Shown here in pieces: positions 1 through 8,078 of a stretch of 64,000 nt of DNA. The position numbers were made by a program, and so were the translations under genes. Source of the DNA: Aequoribacter fuscus (GTDB lineage Bacteria > Pseudomonadota > Gammaproteobacteria > Pseudomonadales > Halieaceae); contig NZ_CP036423.1 of NCBI RefSeq assembly GCF_009910365.1, positions 1,488,001 to 1,552,000 on the forward strand, read 5' to 3'. Below the pieces are notes generated by a model. That model searched no databases and was not told where the DNA came from. It worked only from the letters and a program-made list of their open reading frames with translations. The stretch's first letter is position 1; the number at the start of each line of letters is the position of its first letter.

Positions 1-567
1 GCTGGTGTAGGCGCGATGGGCGCGGTGATTGGCCTGGATGATCACGTCATCGTTGAAACCTGTCAGCAGGTAGCGAGTGATACGGGCTTAGTTGTCGAGG
101 CCGTCAACTTCAATGCACCAGGGCAGGTTGTTATTGCCGGACATAAAGAGGGCGTGGCCGCTGCCGAAACGGCGCTGAAAGGTGCCGGTGCTAAGCGCAT
201 TATGCCATTGCCGGTGAGTGCCCCGTTCCACACTTCATTGATGGAAGCCGCCGCTCAAGCCTTGGGCGAGTCTTTAGCCGCCATAGAAATACATTCTCCA
301 GCCGTTGGTGTGGTTCACAACGTGAGTGCCGAGACTGAAGACGATCCCGCCGTGATTCGTGAGTTGCTGGTGAAGCAGCTGTACAGCCCCGTGCGCTGGA
401 CGCAATGCGTACAGTCGATGGCGACCAAAGGGGTTCAATGCTTGGTTGAATGCGGTCCGGGCAAAGTATTGTCGGGCTTGGGCAAGCGAATCGATAAAAA
501 TTTAGCATGCGTCAGCTTGAGCAGTTATGAGGCTCTAGAGACTTACGCGGCAGAGGTACATGCATGA
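1..567 (+). CDS. fabD: malonyl-CoA:ACP transacylase, 3' part (5' end outside window)
   Basis: C-terminal ~188 residues of malonyl-CoA-acyl carrier protein transacylase, which loads malonyl groups onto ACP for fatty-acid elongation in the cytosol. The frame is open from base 1 (AGVGAMGAVIGL), so the ATG at base 16 is internal, not a start. Visible family features are the GAMGAVIGLD stretch, the NFNAPGQVVIAG segment, and APFHTSLM, which carries the catalytic-pair histidine; the GHSLG serine motif lies upstream of the window. The stop overlaps the fabG start as ATGA, so the two genes are translationally coupled. Followed by fabG, acpP and fabF, the usual fab cluster. Identification is secure. 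Confidence 0.95.
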   Translation, partial: AGVGAMGAVIGLDDHVIVETCQQVASDTGLVVEAVNFNAPGQVVIAGHKEGVAAAETALKGAGAKRIMPLPVSAPFHTSLMEAAAQALGESLAAIEIHSPAVGVVHNVSAETEDDPAVIRELLVKQLYSPVRWTQCVQSMATKGVQCLVECGPGKVLSGLGKRIDKNLACVSLSSYEALETYAAEVHA

Positions 568-1298
568 GCGAACAAAAAATTGCATTGGTTACGGGTGCGT
601 CGCGCGGGATTGGCGCGGCTATCGCGGATGCCCTGGTCGCAGCGGGTATGATTGTCGTAGGCACCGCGACCAGTGAGAAAGGCGCGGCGGCCATTGATGA
701 TCGCCTAGCGGCTTCAGGCGGTGCGGGGCTGGTGTTAAACGTGACCGACGAAGCGAGCGTCAATGCCTGTTTAGAAGCGATCAAAGCGCGCTTTGGCGTG
801 GCGACGGTGCTGGTGAATAACGCTGGCATTACCGCGGATAACCTGCTGCTGCGCATGAAAGATGACGAGTGGTATAGCGTAGTCGATACCAACTTAAATG
901 CATTGTATCGGGTCTGCAAAGGTGCCGTAAAAGGGATGACTCGTGCTCGCTGGGGGAGAATTATCAATGTCTCTTCGGTGGTGGGTCGTATGGGTAACGC
1001 GGGGCAATCCAACTACGCTGCAACTAAGGCTGGGGTAGAGGGTTTTACTCGGGCCTTGGCGCGCGAATTAGGCTCAAGGAATATTACGGTGAACGCAGTC
1101 GCTCCTGGGTTTATCGAAACGGACATGACGGATGCTCTGGGCGACGATGCCAAGGGTACGCTGTCAGCACAGATTCCGCTGGGGCGACTCGGTGGAGCAG
1201 ATGAAGTAGCGGCTTTGGTGGCATTTTTAGCCAGCGATGGCGCTGCCTACATCACAGGGGAAACCATTCAGGTTAATGGTGGAATGTACATGGGTTAA
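564..1298 (+). CDS. fabG: 3-oxoacyl-ACP reductase FabG
   Basis: NADPH-dependent beta-ketoacyl-ACP reductase, the first reduction step of each fatty-acid elongation cycle. 244 residues, the usual length. Classical SDR features are all present: the TGASRGIG cofactor motif near residue 11, NNAG near residue 87, the catalytic Ser in NVSSVVG, YAATK with catalytic Tyr and Lys, and the C-terminal GGMYMG end typical of FabG. The start codon overlaps the fabD stop by four bases. Position between fabD and acpP separates it from the other two SDR genes in this window, which are not in a fab context. Confidence 0.97.
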   Translation: MSEQKIALVTGASRGIGAAIADALVAAGMIVVGTATSEKGAAAIDDRLAASGGAGLVLNVTDEASVNACLEAIKARFGVATVLVNNAGITADNLLLRMKDDEWYSVVDTNLNALYRVCKGAVKGMTRARWGRIINVSSVVGRMGNAGQSNYAATKAGVEGFTRALARELGSRNITVNAVAPGFIETDMTDALGDDAKGTLSAQIPLGRLGGADEVAALVAFLASDGAAYITGETIQVNGGMYMG

Positions 1299-1317
1299 TG
1301 CTTTTTTTAAAAAAGTG

Positions 1318-1346
1318 TTACCCAGTCTACAAAAACAAGGTAAAAT
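1318..1346 (+). promoter_or_regulatory. possible sigma-70 promoter for acpP
   Basis: The 104-bp fabG-acpP gap has a good -10 box, TAAAAT at 1341-1346. The -35 candidate 17 bp upstream (TTACCC, 1318-1323) is poor. acpP is generally expressed far more strongly than its fab neighbours, so an own promoter is expected, but only the -10 is convincing here. Confidence 0.35.
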
Positions 1347-1402
1347 CGCCACTCGAGCAGTGGTATGGCATCAAAGTCAAAACTCAGGAGTGATTAAAAA
1401 TC

Positions 1403-1639
1403 ATGAGCAGTATTGAAGAACGCGTAAAAAAAATCGTAGCAGAACAGTTAGGTGTTAAAGAAGACGAGGTTTCTAACGAAGCATCATTCGTGGAAGATCT
1501 TGGTGCAGATTCACTCGACACTGTAGAGCTGGTTATGGCGTTGGAAGAGGAATTCGAAACTGAAATCCCTGATGAAGAAGCCGAGAAAATCACGACGGTT
1601 CAATTGGCGATTGATTACATCAATACCAACCTAGCTTAG
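1403..1639 (+). CDS. acpP: acyl carrier protein
   Basis: 78-residue acidic acyl carrier protein that carries growing acyl chains on a phosphopantetheine arm. The attachment serine is Ser37 in [10 protein letters not shown] (Ser36 when the initiator Met is removed). Length, acidity and the helix pattern match AcpP. It has a 104-bp upstream gap and is followed by an intrinsic terminator, so it is probably transcribed both alone and with the cluster. Start is ATG with AGGAG upstream (in caggagtgatt). Confidence 0.98.
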   Translation: MSSIEERVKKIVAEQLGVKEDEVSNEASFVEDLGADSLDTVELVMALEEEFETEIPDEEAEKITTVQLAIDYINTNLA

Positions 1640-1659
1640 GTTTCAAAAGCCCAAGCAGG

Positions 1660-1693
1660 AAGCCGCAACTAGAGACTAGTGCGGCTTTTTTTA
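1660..1693 (+). terminator. intrinsic terminator after acpP
   Basis: AAGCCGCA pairs with TGCGGCTT, extended inward by CTAG/CTAG around a bulged A and an AGA loop, and is followed by a run of seven or more T. It lies 20 bp after the acpP stop and before fabF, so it likely sets the high acpP to low fabF ratio. Confidence 0.88.
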
Positions 1694-1739
1694 TGGGTGT
1701 CAATACGCTTTTGGTGTTCAAAAAACGGCGGAGATAGGC

Positions 1740-2981
1740 ATGAAAGGTAGACGAGTCGTAGTCACGGGTATGGGTATGGTTAGCCCCTTGGGACACAACG
1801 TTAAGGATACTTGGAACGCATTGTTAGCGGGCAAAAGTGGTGCTGCACCCATCGAGACTTTTGCGACCGAGGCTTTTTCAACCACATTCAGCGCCAGTGT
1901 GCGAGGCTTGGATACAGATCCCTACATTCCAGCCAAAGATGCGCGCAAAATGGACGTGTTTGTCCAGTACGGCATGGTTGCTGGTATTCAGGCCTTTGAG
2001 GACAGCGGGCTGGAGATTACCGACGAAAATGCCCCCAGAGTCGGATGTGCTATTGGCTCTGGCATCGGCGGTATTGGAGAGATCGAGAAAAACTCGCTTT
2101 TGGTCGCTGAACGCGGGCCCCGTCGCATCAGTCCATTTTTTGTTCCCGGATCCATTATTAACATGATTTCTGGGAACTTATCCGTCAAGTACAACCTGCA
2201 AGGGCCGAATATCGCGATCGTAACCGCCTGTACCACGGGTACACACAATATCGGCATAGGCGCGCGCATGATTAGCGCGGGAGATGCTGACGCGATGTTG
2301 GTAGGCGGCGCCGAGATGGCGACGACCCCAGTTGGCTTGGGTGGTTTTGCAGCGGCGCGAGCCCTATCGACGAGAAACGATGACCCCTCTGCAGCGTCGC
2401 GGCCCTGGGATAAAGACCGTGATGGCTTCGTTCTAGGCGACGGCGCTGGCGTTTTGATGCTGGAAGAGTACGAGCATGCCAAAGCGCGTGGTGCAAAAAT
2501 TTATGGAGAAGTCGTGGGCTTTGGTATGTCGGGTGATGCCTACCATATGACTCTGCCACCCGAAGATGGCCGCGGCGCCGCGGCGAGTATGCAAAATGCA
2601 TTGAATGATGCGGGTGTTCCAGCCGATCAAATTGCCTATATCAACGCCCATGGCACGTCGACACCGGCCGGCGATATTGCTGAGACTCAAGCGGTAAAAC
2701 AGGTGATGGGCTCGCATGCGAGCAAGGTTGCCGTAAGCTCTACCAAATCGATGGTAGGCCATCTGTTGGGTGCCGCGGGTGCGGTTGAGGCTATATTCTC
2801 GATCCTGGCCTTGCAAGAACAGGTTGCACCGCCGACGATTAATTTAGACAACCCCAGCGAGGGGTGTGATCTGAACTACGTGCCGCACAGCGCGCAAACA
2901 TTTGTTGGTCGTTACGCATTGTCCAACTCGTTTGGGTTTGGCGGTACCAACGGAACCTTGGTTTTCGGCAAAGTCGAGTAG
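1740..2981 (+). CDS. fabF: 3-oxoacyl-ACP synthase II FabF
   Basis: Beta-ketoacyl-ACP synthase II, which condenses malonyl-ACP with acyl-ACP. 413 residues, normal length. The catalytic Cys-His-His triad is visible: Cys in TACTTGTHN, His in [11 protein letters not shown] and His in [12 protein letters not shown], plus the C-terminal NSFGFGGTN glycine-rich segment. The start ATG has GGAG eight bases upstream. pabC follows after 6 bp. Confidence 0.98.
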   Translation: MKGRRVVVTGMGMVSPLGHNVKDTWNALLAGKSGAAPIETFATEAFSTTFSASVRGLDTDPYIPAKDARKMDVFVQYGMVAGIQAFEDSGLEITDENAPRVGCAIGSGIGGIGEIEKNSLLVAERGPRRISPFFVPGSIINMISGNLSVKYNLQGPNIAIVTACTTGTHNIGIGARMISAGDADAMLVGGAEMATTPVGLGGFAAARALSTRNDDPSAASRPWDKDRDGFVLGDGAGVLMLEEYEHAKARGAKIYGEVVGFGMSGDAYHMTLPPEDGRGAAASMQNALNDAGVPADQIAYINAHGTSTPAGDIAETQAVKQVMGSHASKVAVSSTKSMVGHLLGAAGAVEAIFSILALQEQVAPPTINLDNPSEGCDLNYVPHSAQTFVGRYALSNSFGFGGTNGTLVFGKVE

Positions 2982-2987
2982 CCTCTG

Positions 2988-3821
2988 GTGAGCTGGGTGC
3001 TTGTTCACGGCTCGGATCGTCAAACCCTAGCGCCAAACGACCGGGCGGCGCTTTACGGCGACGCCTTATTTGAAACTCTGCTGTGGTCGCAAACGCATCT
3101 CGTCTTGGCGCCTCTGCATTGGCAGCGCTTACTGTCAGGCGCAGCGCGACTTCAAATCACCTTGGACCCCCAAGTGCTGCAGGCGTTTGTTACAGATATT
3201 GAAGCAACACTCAAAACCCAGGCGTCAGACAAATTCTGTGCGGTGAGAGTCAGTGTTCATCGCTCGGTCGATGCGCGTGGCTACGCGTTCAGTGATCAGA
3301 CCACTCCGGAGTTGGTTTGTTTAATTAACACTGCGCCGATGTCCAGTCCTAGGCCTGTTGATCTGGGTGTGAGCCCGATACACTTGGCCCGCCAGCCACT
3401 GTTAGCTGGCCTAAAGCATGCTAATCGATTAGAGCAAGTCATGGCTTCGCAGTCCTTAGCGGATCAGGGTTACGAAGACGGCCTGATGTGTCTAGAGACG
3501 GGGCCAGTGGTGTGTACGACGCGCGCCAACGTGTATGCCTTGATTGACGATGTTTGGCATACGCCCTTACTTAACGACGCTGGAGTGGCCGGAACCCGAA
3601 GAGCTTGGTTCCTGCAAGAGAGTGAGCAGGGATTTTGGCAGACAAAAGAGAGCGAGCTGACGCTGGATCAACTGTATCAAGCCGATGCCGTCATGATATC
3701 CAATGCATTGCGGGGTTTTCAGGAGGTTGGGTCGATCGCTGGACGTCCGCTTCGAGCCTCGCCCCAAATAGCACGCGTCAAACAGCGCTATGCTGATGCG
3801 CTCGCCCCGGAGGCATGCTGA
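2988..3821 (+). CDS. pabC: aminodeoxychorismate lyase PabC
   Basis: PLP-dependent fold-IV enzyme that converts 4-amino-4-deoxychorismate to 4-aminobenzoate plus pyruvate for folate synthesis. 277 residues, normal length. LKHANRLEQV contains the PLP lysine, as in other PabC proteins. The start is GTG, six bases after fabF. The fabF-pabC-mltG-tmk-holB order supports PabC rather than a branched-chain aminotransferase or D-amino-acid transaminase of the same fold. Confidence 0.93.
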   Translation: MSWVLVHGSDRQTLAPNDRAALYGDALFETLLWSQTHLVLAPLHWQRLLSGAARLQITLDPQVLQAFVTDIEATLKTQASDKFCAVRVSVHRSVDARGYAFSDQTTPELVCLINTAPMSSPRPVDLGVSPIHLARQPLLAGLKHANRLEQVMASQSLADQGYEDGLMCLETGPVVCTTRANVYALIDDVWHTPLLNDAGVAGTRRAWFLQESEQGFWQTKESELTLDQLYQADAVMISNALRGFQEVGSIAGRPLRASPQIARVKQRYADALAPEAC

Positions 3822-4810
3822 TGCGCAAATTGATCGCGCTCGTGCTCGTCACTGTCGTGACCAGCGTTGTTGTGGGTGCACGATGGTGGTACGGGACGAC
3901 GACCTGGACCGGGCAGCCACAGGTGTTGGTCGTAGAGCAAGGCGCCAGCATGGGGCAAGTCGCGGACACTTTGGCGCGCCAGGGCATGGTGACAGCACCC
4001 GCGCTATTTGCGTTTATCGGACGACTGACGGGTGCTGATCGCGGTATTCGTGCGGGTCACTACCAGATAGAAGAAGCCATGAGCCCACGTGCTCTGATGC
4101 GTCTGCTGGTGTCAGGTGAGGCACACAGCTACAAAATCACTCTGGTAGAGGGTAAAACGTTTAAGGAGCTGTTGTTGACTGTTCAAGGCCATCCTCATGT
4201 CCGGTCGGAGCTGGATGGGGTCGACGACCCGTGGATTGCCAAAACGTTCGCAGAAGTGAATGGTCCTGAGGGATGGCTGTTTCCGGACACCTATTATTTT
4301 TTGGCCAATACGACCGATCAAGCGATCATTATGCGCGCGTATCAAGCGATGCTGAGTACCCTCGATCAGGTCTGGGAGAATCGAGCCGAGAACTTGCCAA
4401 TATCGACCCCGTATCAGGCGCTTATCTTAGCCTCCATTATCGAAAAAGAGACGAGTCTCGGGTCTGAACGAGCCGATATTGCCGGAGTTTTTATTCGGCG
4501 ACTGCAAAAAAGCATGCGGCTACAGACCGATCCGACCATTATTTATGGTTTGGGGGAACGGTATCAGGGCGACATCACTCGCGCGCACCTTCGTGACAAA
4601 AATAATATTTACAACACCTATCAGCATGGCGGTTTGCCTCCAACGCCTATCGCTTCGCCAGGTCGAGCGTCGCTGGAAGCAGCGGTAAGACCCAAGCAGG
4701 GTACTGCGCTATACTTTGTGGCCGACGGCGAGGGCGGCCACGTATTTTCCGATACCTTGGCGGAGCATGAGCGCGCCGTCAGGGCGTATCTGAACAAACA
4801 AAAGCAATAA
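3821..4810 (+). CDS. mltG: endolytic murein transglycosylase MltG
   Basis: Inner-membrane lytic transglycosylase (YceG family) that cleaves nascent glycan strands and terminates their elongation. One N-terminal membrane segment (LIALVLVTVVTSVVVGA), a LysM-like region (QVLVVEQGASMGQVADTL), then the catalytic domain with ILASIIEKET containing the catalytic Glu and GLPPTPIASPG near the end. Two in-frame ATGs compete. The one at 3821 is preferred because GGAGG (3809-3813) is 7 nt upstream and it overlaps the pabC stop as TGATG; the ATG at 3815 is only one base from that Shine-Dalgarno. Confidence 0.94.
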   Translation: MRKLIALVLVTVVTSVVVGARWWYGTTTWTGQPQVLVVEQGASMGQVADTLARQGMVTAPALFAFIGRLTGADRGIRAGHYQIEEAMSPRALMRLLVSGEAHSYKITLVEGKTFKELLLTVQGHPHVRSELDGVDDPWIAKTFAEVNGPEGWLFPDTYYFLANTTDQAIIMRAYQAMLSTLDQVWENRAENLPISTPYQALILASIIEKETSLGSERADIAGVFIRRLQKSMRLQTDPTIIYGLGERYQGDITRAHLRDKNNIYNTYQHGGLPPTPIASPGRASLEAAVRPKQGTALYFVADGEGGHVFSDTLAEHERAVRAYLNKQKQ

Positions 4811-4819
4811 AGGTAGGTC

Positions 4820-5458
4820 ATGCGAAAAGGCTATTTCATCACGTTTGAGGGTGGCGAGGGAACCGGCAAAAGCACTCAGTTAGCGTTAGTCAAAGAGGCG
4901 CTAGAGCAAAGAGGTATTAAGGTTTGTGTGACTCGCGAGCCAGGCGGCACTGAATTGGCTGAAGAGATTCGACGCGTGTTGCTGAGCCCCCGCAATGAGA
5001 CTGTAGATCCGACGACTGAGCTCTTGCTGATGTTTGCGGCCAGGGCTCAGCATTTGGCGCAAGTGATTTTGCCCGCTGTTGATCGGGGTGAGTGGGTCTT
5101 GTGTGATCGTTTTACCGATGCCACGTACGCCTATCAGCAGGGTGGGCGGGGTGTAGATGAAGACAAAATTGCGATTTTAGAGCGTTTGGTCCAAATGGGT
5201 TTCAACCCTGACCTTACGCTGTTATTTGATGCGCCCATAGAGATCAGCCTGCAGCGTATGCGAGATCGAGGAGCGCTGGATCGTTTTGAGCAAGAGGGCT
5301 TGGAGTTTATGAAGCGCGTGCGCTCGACGTATTTAACAAGAGCGAGGGTCGAATCCGAGCGGTTTCGAGTTATTGACGCGACGGCGACTGTCGATGATGT
5401 TCGTGCATCGGTGAATTTACATCTCGAACCACTCGTGAACGCCTGGGTGTCAGTTTGA
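4820..5458 (+). CDS. tmk: thymidylate kinase
   Basis: Phosphorylates dTMP to dTDP. 212 residues. The P-loop FEGGEGTGKST is at residues 8-18, followed by TREPGGT and the DRFTDATYAYQ segment of the DR(Y/F/H) motif, with the LID-region arginines in RMRDRGALDRFE. Its stop overlaps the holB start (TGATG). The mltG-tmk-holB arrangement is conserved in gammaproteobacteria. Confidence 0.97.
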   Translation: MRKGYFITFEGGEGTGKSTQLALVKEALEQRGIKVCVTREPGGTELAEEIRRVLLSPRNETVDPTTELLLMFAARAQHLAQVILPAVDRGEWVLCDRFTDATYAYQQGGRGVDEDKIAILERLVQMGFNPDLTLLFDAPIEISLQRMRDRGALDRFEQEGLEFMKRVRSTYLTRARVESERFRVIDATATVDDVRASVNLHLEPLVNAWVSV

Positions 5459-6363
5459 TGGCCACTGTTTTAAGCTGGCACAAACCCGTATTGCAGGAGT
5501 TGGCTGGTCGGCGCCAGTCAGAGCGACTGCCACATGCAATGCTTCTGACGGTGGGTTCGGATCCCGAAGCCACGGCTCTGGCTGCTGCATTGCCCCACTT
5601 TATGTTGTGTGACAATTACAACGCGTGCGGGCTTTGCCGCGCCTGCCGATTGCTGGAGCAGGGCGCTCACAGTGATTATCACCGCTGCCAGCCTGAGGGC
5701 TCGTCTAAGGTGATCAAAGTCGATCAAATTAGGACGCTCTTGAGCTTTGGGGCGAAAACGGCAAACTATGGTGCCGGCAAGGTGTTAATTTTGGCTCCAG
5801 CCAGTGCGCTGAATCGAAACGCAGCGAATGCGTTGCTGAAATTTTTGGAAGAGCCGCCAGCCAATACCTACCTTTTTTTGATTTCGTCCCGTACCTCACA
5901 GTTACCGGCGACTGTCATGAGTCGCTGCCAGAAGCTTACGGTCGCTAGACCCGATCCAACTCAGGCGCTCGAGTTTTTACAAAACCGAGGCTTATCTGAC
6001 CAACGGGCGCATGCGCTGCTCCGGTTAGCAAGTAACGAACCGCTCTTGGCGATAGAAATCGAAGAGAACGATGCCGCTGACGCCTTGATAGGTGCGGTGA
6101 GCGTCGCCGAGAAGGTGTTGGCGGGCGAAGCCACCGCCAGAGAGCTCGGACAAGCCGCTCAGGGTCTCGACGCACATTTGTTGCTTATGGTGTTAATTGT
6201 CAATGCGCATCAATTTGCCGTGGCTGCGGCGAGCAAGAATACGCTGAATGCTCGCTTGCTACAGTGGCATAAAGCATTGGTAGAACTGCAAGGCACGTAT
6301 CACCGATCGCCTAACATCAATATCCCCTTGGCCTTAGAGCAACTTTGTGTAAACATCCGCTGA
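5458..6363 (+). CDS. holB: DNA polymerase III subunit delta'
   Basis: Delta-prime subunit of the clamp loader that opens and loads the beta sliding clamp. 301 residues with an AAA+-like fold. A four-cysteine zinc module is visible (C..C..C, in CDNYNACGLCRACRL, then a later Cys), the Walker A site is degenerate as expected for delta', and SRC appears in VMSRCQKL as in clamp-loader proteins. The ATG at 5458 overlaps the tmk stop (TGATG) and is preferred to the adjacent in-frame TTG at 5455. Confidence 0.94.
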   Translation: MATVLSWHKPVLQELAGRRQSERLPHAMLLTVGSDPEATALAAALPHFMLCDNYNACGLCRACRLLEQGAHSDYHRCQPEGSSKVIKVDQIRTLLSFGAKTANYGAGKVLILAPASALNRNAANALLKFLEEPPANTYLFLISSRTSQLPATVMSRCQKLTVARPDPTQALEFLQNRGLSDQRAHALLRLASNEPLLAIEIEENDAADALIGAVSVAEKVLAGEATARELGQAAQGLDAHLLLMVLIVNAHQFAVAAASKNTLNARLLQWHKALVELQGTYHRSPNINIPLALEQLCVNIR

Positions 6364-6375
6364 GTTGAGGTCGAG

Positions 6376-6747
6376 ATGAACGGAAGGCACATGGCAAAAA
6401 AGGCGATACCTAGCAGCGGACAAGGTTTGCTGTCGCTGACGATCAAAGAGCAGTCGGTGCTTTACTCTGCGTATATGCCATTTTTGCGCAACGGCGGATT
6501 GTTTGTGCCCACCACTAAGAACTACGCCATTGGTGATGAAGTGTTTATGTTGCTGAATCTAATGGATGAACCTGAAAAAATCCCTATCACGGGTCAGGTT
6601 GTGTGGATCACACCCAAACAGCCGCAAGGAAACCGCGTCGCGGGTATTGGCGTTCAGTTCAGCGACCAAGACTCTTCGGTCAACGAGAAAATTGAAAAGT
6701 ATCTGGTTGGCATATTGCGCTCTGACCGTCCCACTCACACCCTGTAA
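6376..6747 (+). CDS. pilZ: PilZ-domain protein, type IV pilus assembly type
   Basis: 123-residue PilZ protein that lies directly after holB, the standard place for the type IV pilus biogenesis factor PilZ. LSLTIKEQSVLYSAYMPF and NGGLFVPT match that subfamily. The RxxxR and (D/N)xSxxG residues of cyclic-di-GMP receptors are absent, which is usual for this clade; it probably acts through PilB/FimX-type partners rather than binding the nucleotide itself. Start ATG 6376 has GAGG five bases upstream; ATG 6391 is an alternative but its purine run is too close. Its stop overlaps the next start (TAATG). Confidence 0.9.
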   Translation: MNGRHMAKKAIPSSGQGLLSLTIKEQSVLYSAYMPFLRNGGLFVPTTKNYAIGDEVFMLLNLMDEPEKIPITGQVVWITPKQPQGNRVAGIGVQFSDQDSSVNEKIEKYLVGILRSDRPTHTL

Positions 6748-7805
6748 TGTCGTCTGCACGGCCCCGATTCGTTGGTGTTATCGAGGGTTTCTACGGTCGC
6801 GCTTGGACGCAGAGCCATCGGAATCAAGCGGCGTCTTGGTTTGTTGCGCTGGGATTTAATACCTACATTTACGCTCCGAAGGCACAGACTTATCTTCGGT
6901 CTAAGTGGCGACTTCCTTTTCCTGACACAGAGCTAGAGTTGCTTGATGACATGGCGCGAGCCTACAGGGCAGCGGGGCTGAAGTGGGGTGTCGGATTGTC
7001 ACCCTTAGGGGTAAACCAGGGGTTGAGTCAAGCTGACAAACGGGCCTTGCGCAATAAGCTTCAAGTCATTTCAGATCTCAAGCCCGATATCATTGCCGTG
7101 CTGTTTGATGATATGAGTCACAGCACCGTAGACACTGCATCCCGTCAGCTCGATTGTTTGGCGGAAGTGGCGCAGGCGTTGCCCCAGACGCATCGTATGG
7201 TTTGTCCCACCTACTACTCCCCCGATCCTGTGTTGGAAAAAGTCTTCGGTCCCATGCCCCACGGCTATATCGAAGAATACCAAGCGGGTCTTAGCGATGA
7301 TACAGGGGTGTTTTGGACAGGCCCGAGTGTTTGCTCTGAGAGGGTAAGCGAAGCGGATGTTCAGATCGCCAAACAGCTGTGGGGCGAGACTCTCGTACTG
7401 TGGGATAATTATCCAGTGAATGACGGGCGTCTTAGATCACAGCATTTGTACCTGAAACCATTGTCCGCTCGCTGCTCCAATTCGCGTCTGCAGGGTCATT
7501 TGTGTAATCCCATGAATCAGTTGCATTTGTCTTTGCTCGGCTTATCCGGTTTGTCAAAGTTGTACCGCCTAACGCCTGAGAGCTCGGTTGTTGAAGTTCT
7601 TCGGCAAGCGCTTGGTGCAGACTTTATCGGCTGGTTGTTGACTAAGGCGGATCAATTTGAGCATACTCGTTTAGATGACCTGTGCCCTAGCGAGGTTGAC
7701 AGCCTGCGGCAGTCACTGCGGGAATTTGCTGGTCAGGGCGCCCGAGAGTGCTTGGATTGGCTCGCTGGTGGGTATCGCTTCGATCCCGCTTGCCTGACGG
7801 AATGA
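6747..7805 (+). CDS. GH84 family beta-N-acetylglucosaminidase (O-GlcNAcase-like), cytoplasmic
   Basis: 352-residue catalytic domain of glycoside hydrolase family 84. Family signatures: GVIEGFYGRAWT at residues 10-21, the catalytic Asp pair D121-D122 in VLFDDMS, and WDNYPVND from W219. GH84 enzymes use substrate-assisted hydrolysis of beta-linked N-acetylglucosamine. Unlike secreted bacterial GH84 enzymes it has no signal peptide and no extra domains. It starts in the pilZ stop codon (TAATG), at the place where tatD often follows pilZ. The substrate is not predictable: peptidoglycan or chitin fragments taken into the cell, or protein O-GlcNAc, are possibilities. Family assignment is firm, role is not. 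Confidence 0.88.
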   Translation: MSSARPRFVGVIEGFYGRAWTQSHRNQAASWFVALGFNTYIYAPKAQTYLRSKWRLPFPDTELELLDDMARAYRAAGLKWGVGLSPLGVNQGLSQADKRALRNKLQVISDLKPDIIAVLFDDMSHSTVDTASRQLDCLAEVAQALPQTHRMVCPTYYSPDPVLEKVFGPMPHGYIEEYQAGLSDDTGVFWTGPSVCSERVSEADVQIAKQLWGETLVLWDNYPVNDGRLRSQHLYLKPLSARCSNSRLQGHLCNPMNQLHLSLLGLSGLSKLYRLTPESSVVEVLRQALGADFIGWLLTKADQFEHTRLDDLCPSEVDSLRQSLREFAGQGARECLDWLAGGYRFDPACLTE

Positions 7806-7855
7806 GCCCACGATCGAAAAAATAAAAATTTTCACCTCAACAGTGCGTTGGTGTG

Positions 7856-7884
7856 TTGAATGGACCCATTCACTGTGGCACAAT
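7856..7884 (+). promoter_or_regulatory. candidate promoter for tRNA-Leu (and tig)
   Basis: TTGAAT (7856-7861), 17 bp, CACAAT (7879-7884); each box matches sigma-70 consensus at four of six positions. The predicted start would leave a leader of about 45 nt before the tRNA. Suggested only by sequence. Confidence 0.45.
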
Positions 7885-7935
7885 CGCGGCCCTTGAGTGA
7901 TTTGCTCGTTACAACACGAGCGTGTCAAACAGTAT

Positions 7936-8020
7936 GCGGAAGTGGCGAAATTGGTAGACGCACTGGATTTAGGTTCCAGCGCCGCGAGGCGTGAGAGTTC
8001 GAGTCTCTCCTTCCGCACCA
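7936..8020 (+). tRNA. tRNA-Leu (anticodon UAG)
   Basis: 85-nt class II tRNA with encoded CCA. Acceptor stem GCGGAAG/CTTCCGC, discriminator A, anticodon stem CTGGA/TCCAG with loop TTTAGGT giving anticodon TAG (reads CUN leucine codons), a long variable arm and T-loop GTTCGAGTC. It lies 58 bp upstream of tig. Confidence 0.97.
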
Positions 8021-8078
8021 TACAAAGTTCTAACATACGGCTATTGCTCTGACAGCCGCCGTTTCTAGAGGAAAAACA

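Noticed and set aside
2433-2816. 127-residue minus-strand ORF within fabF
   Set aside because: Shadow of the strongly conserved fabF reading frame.
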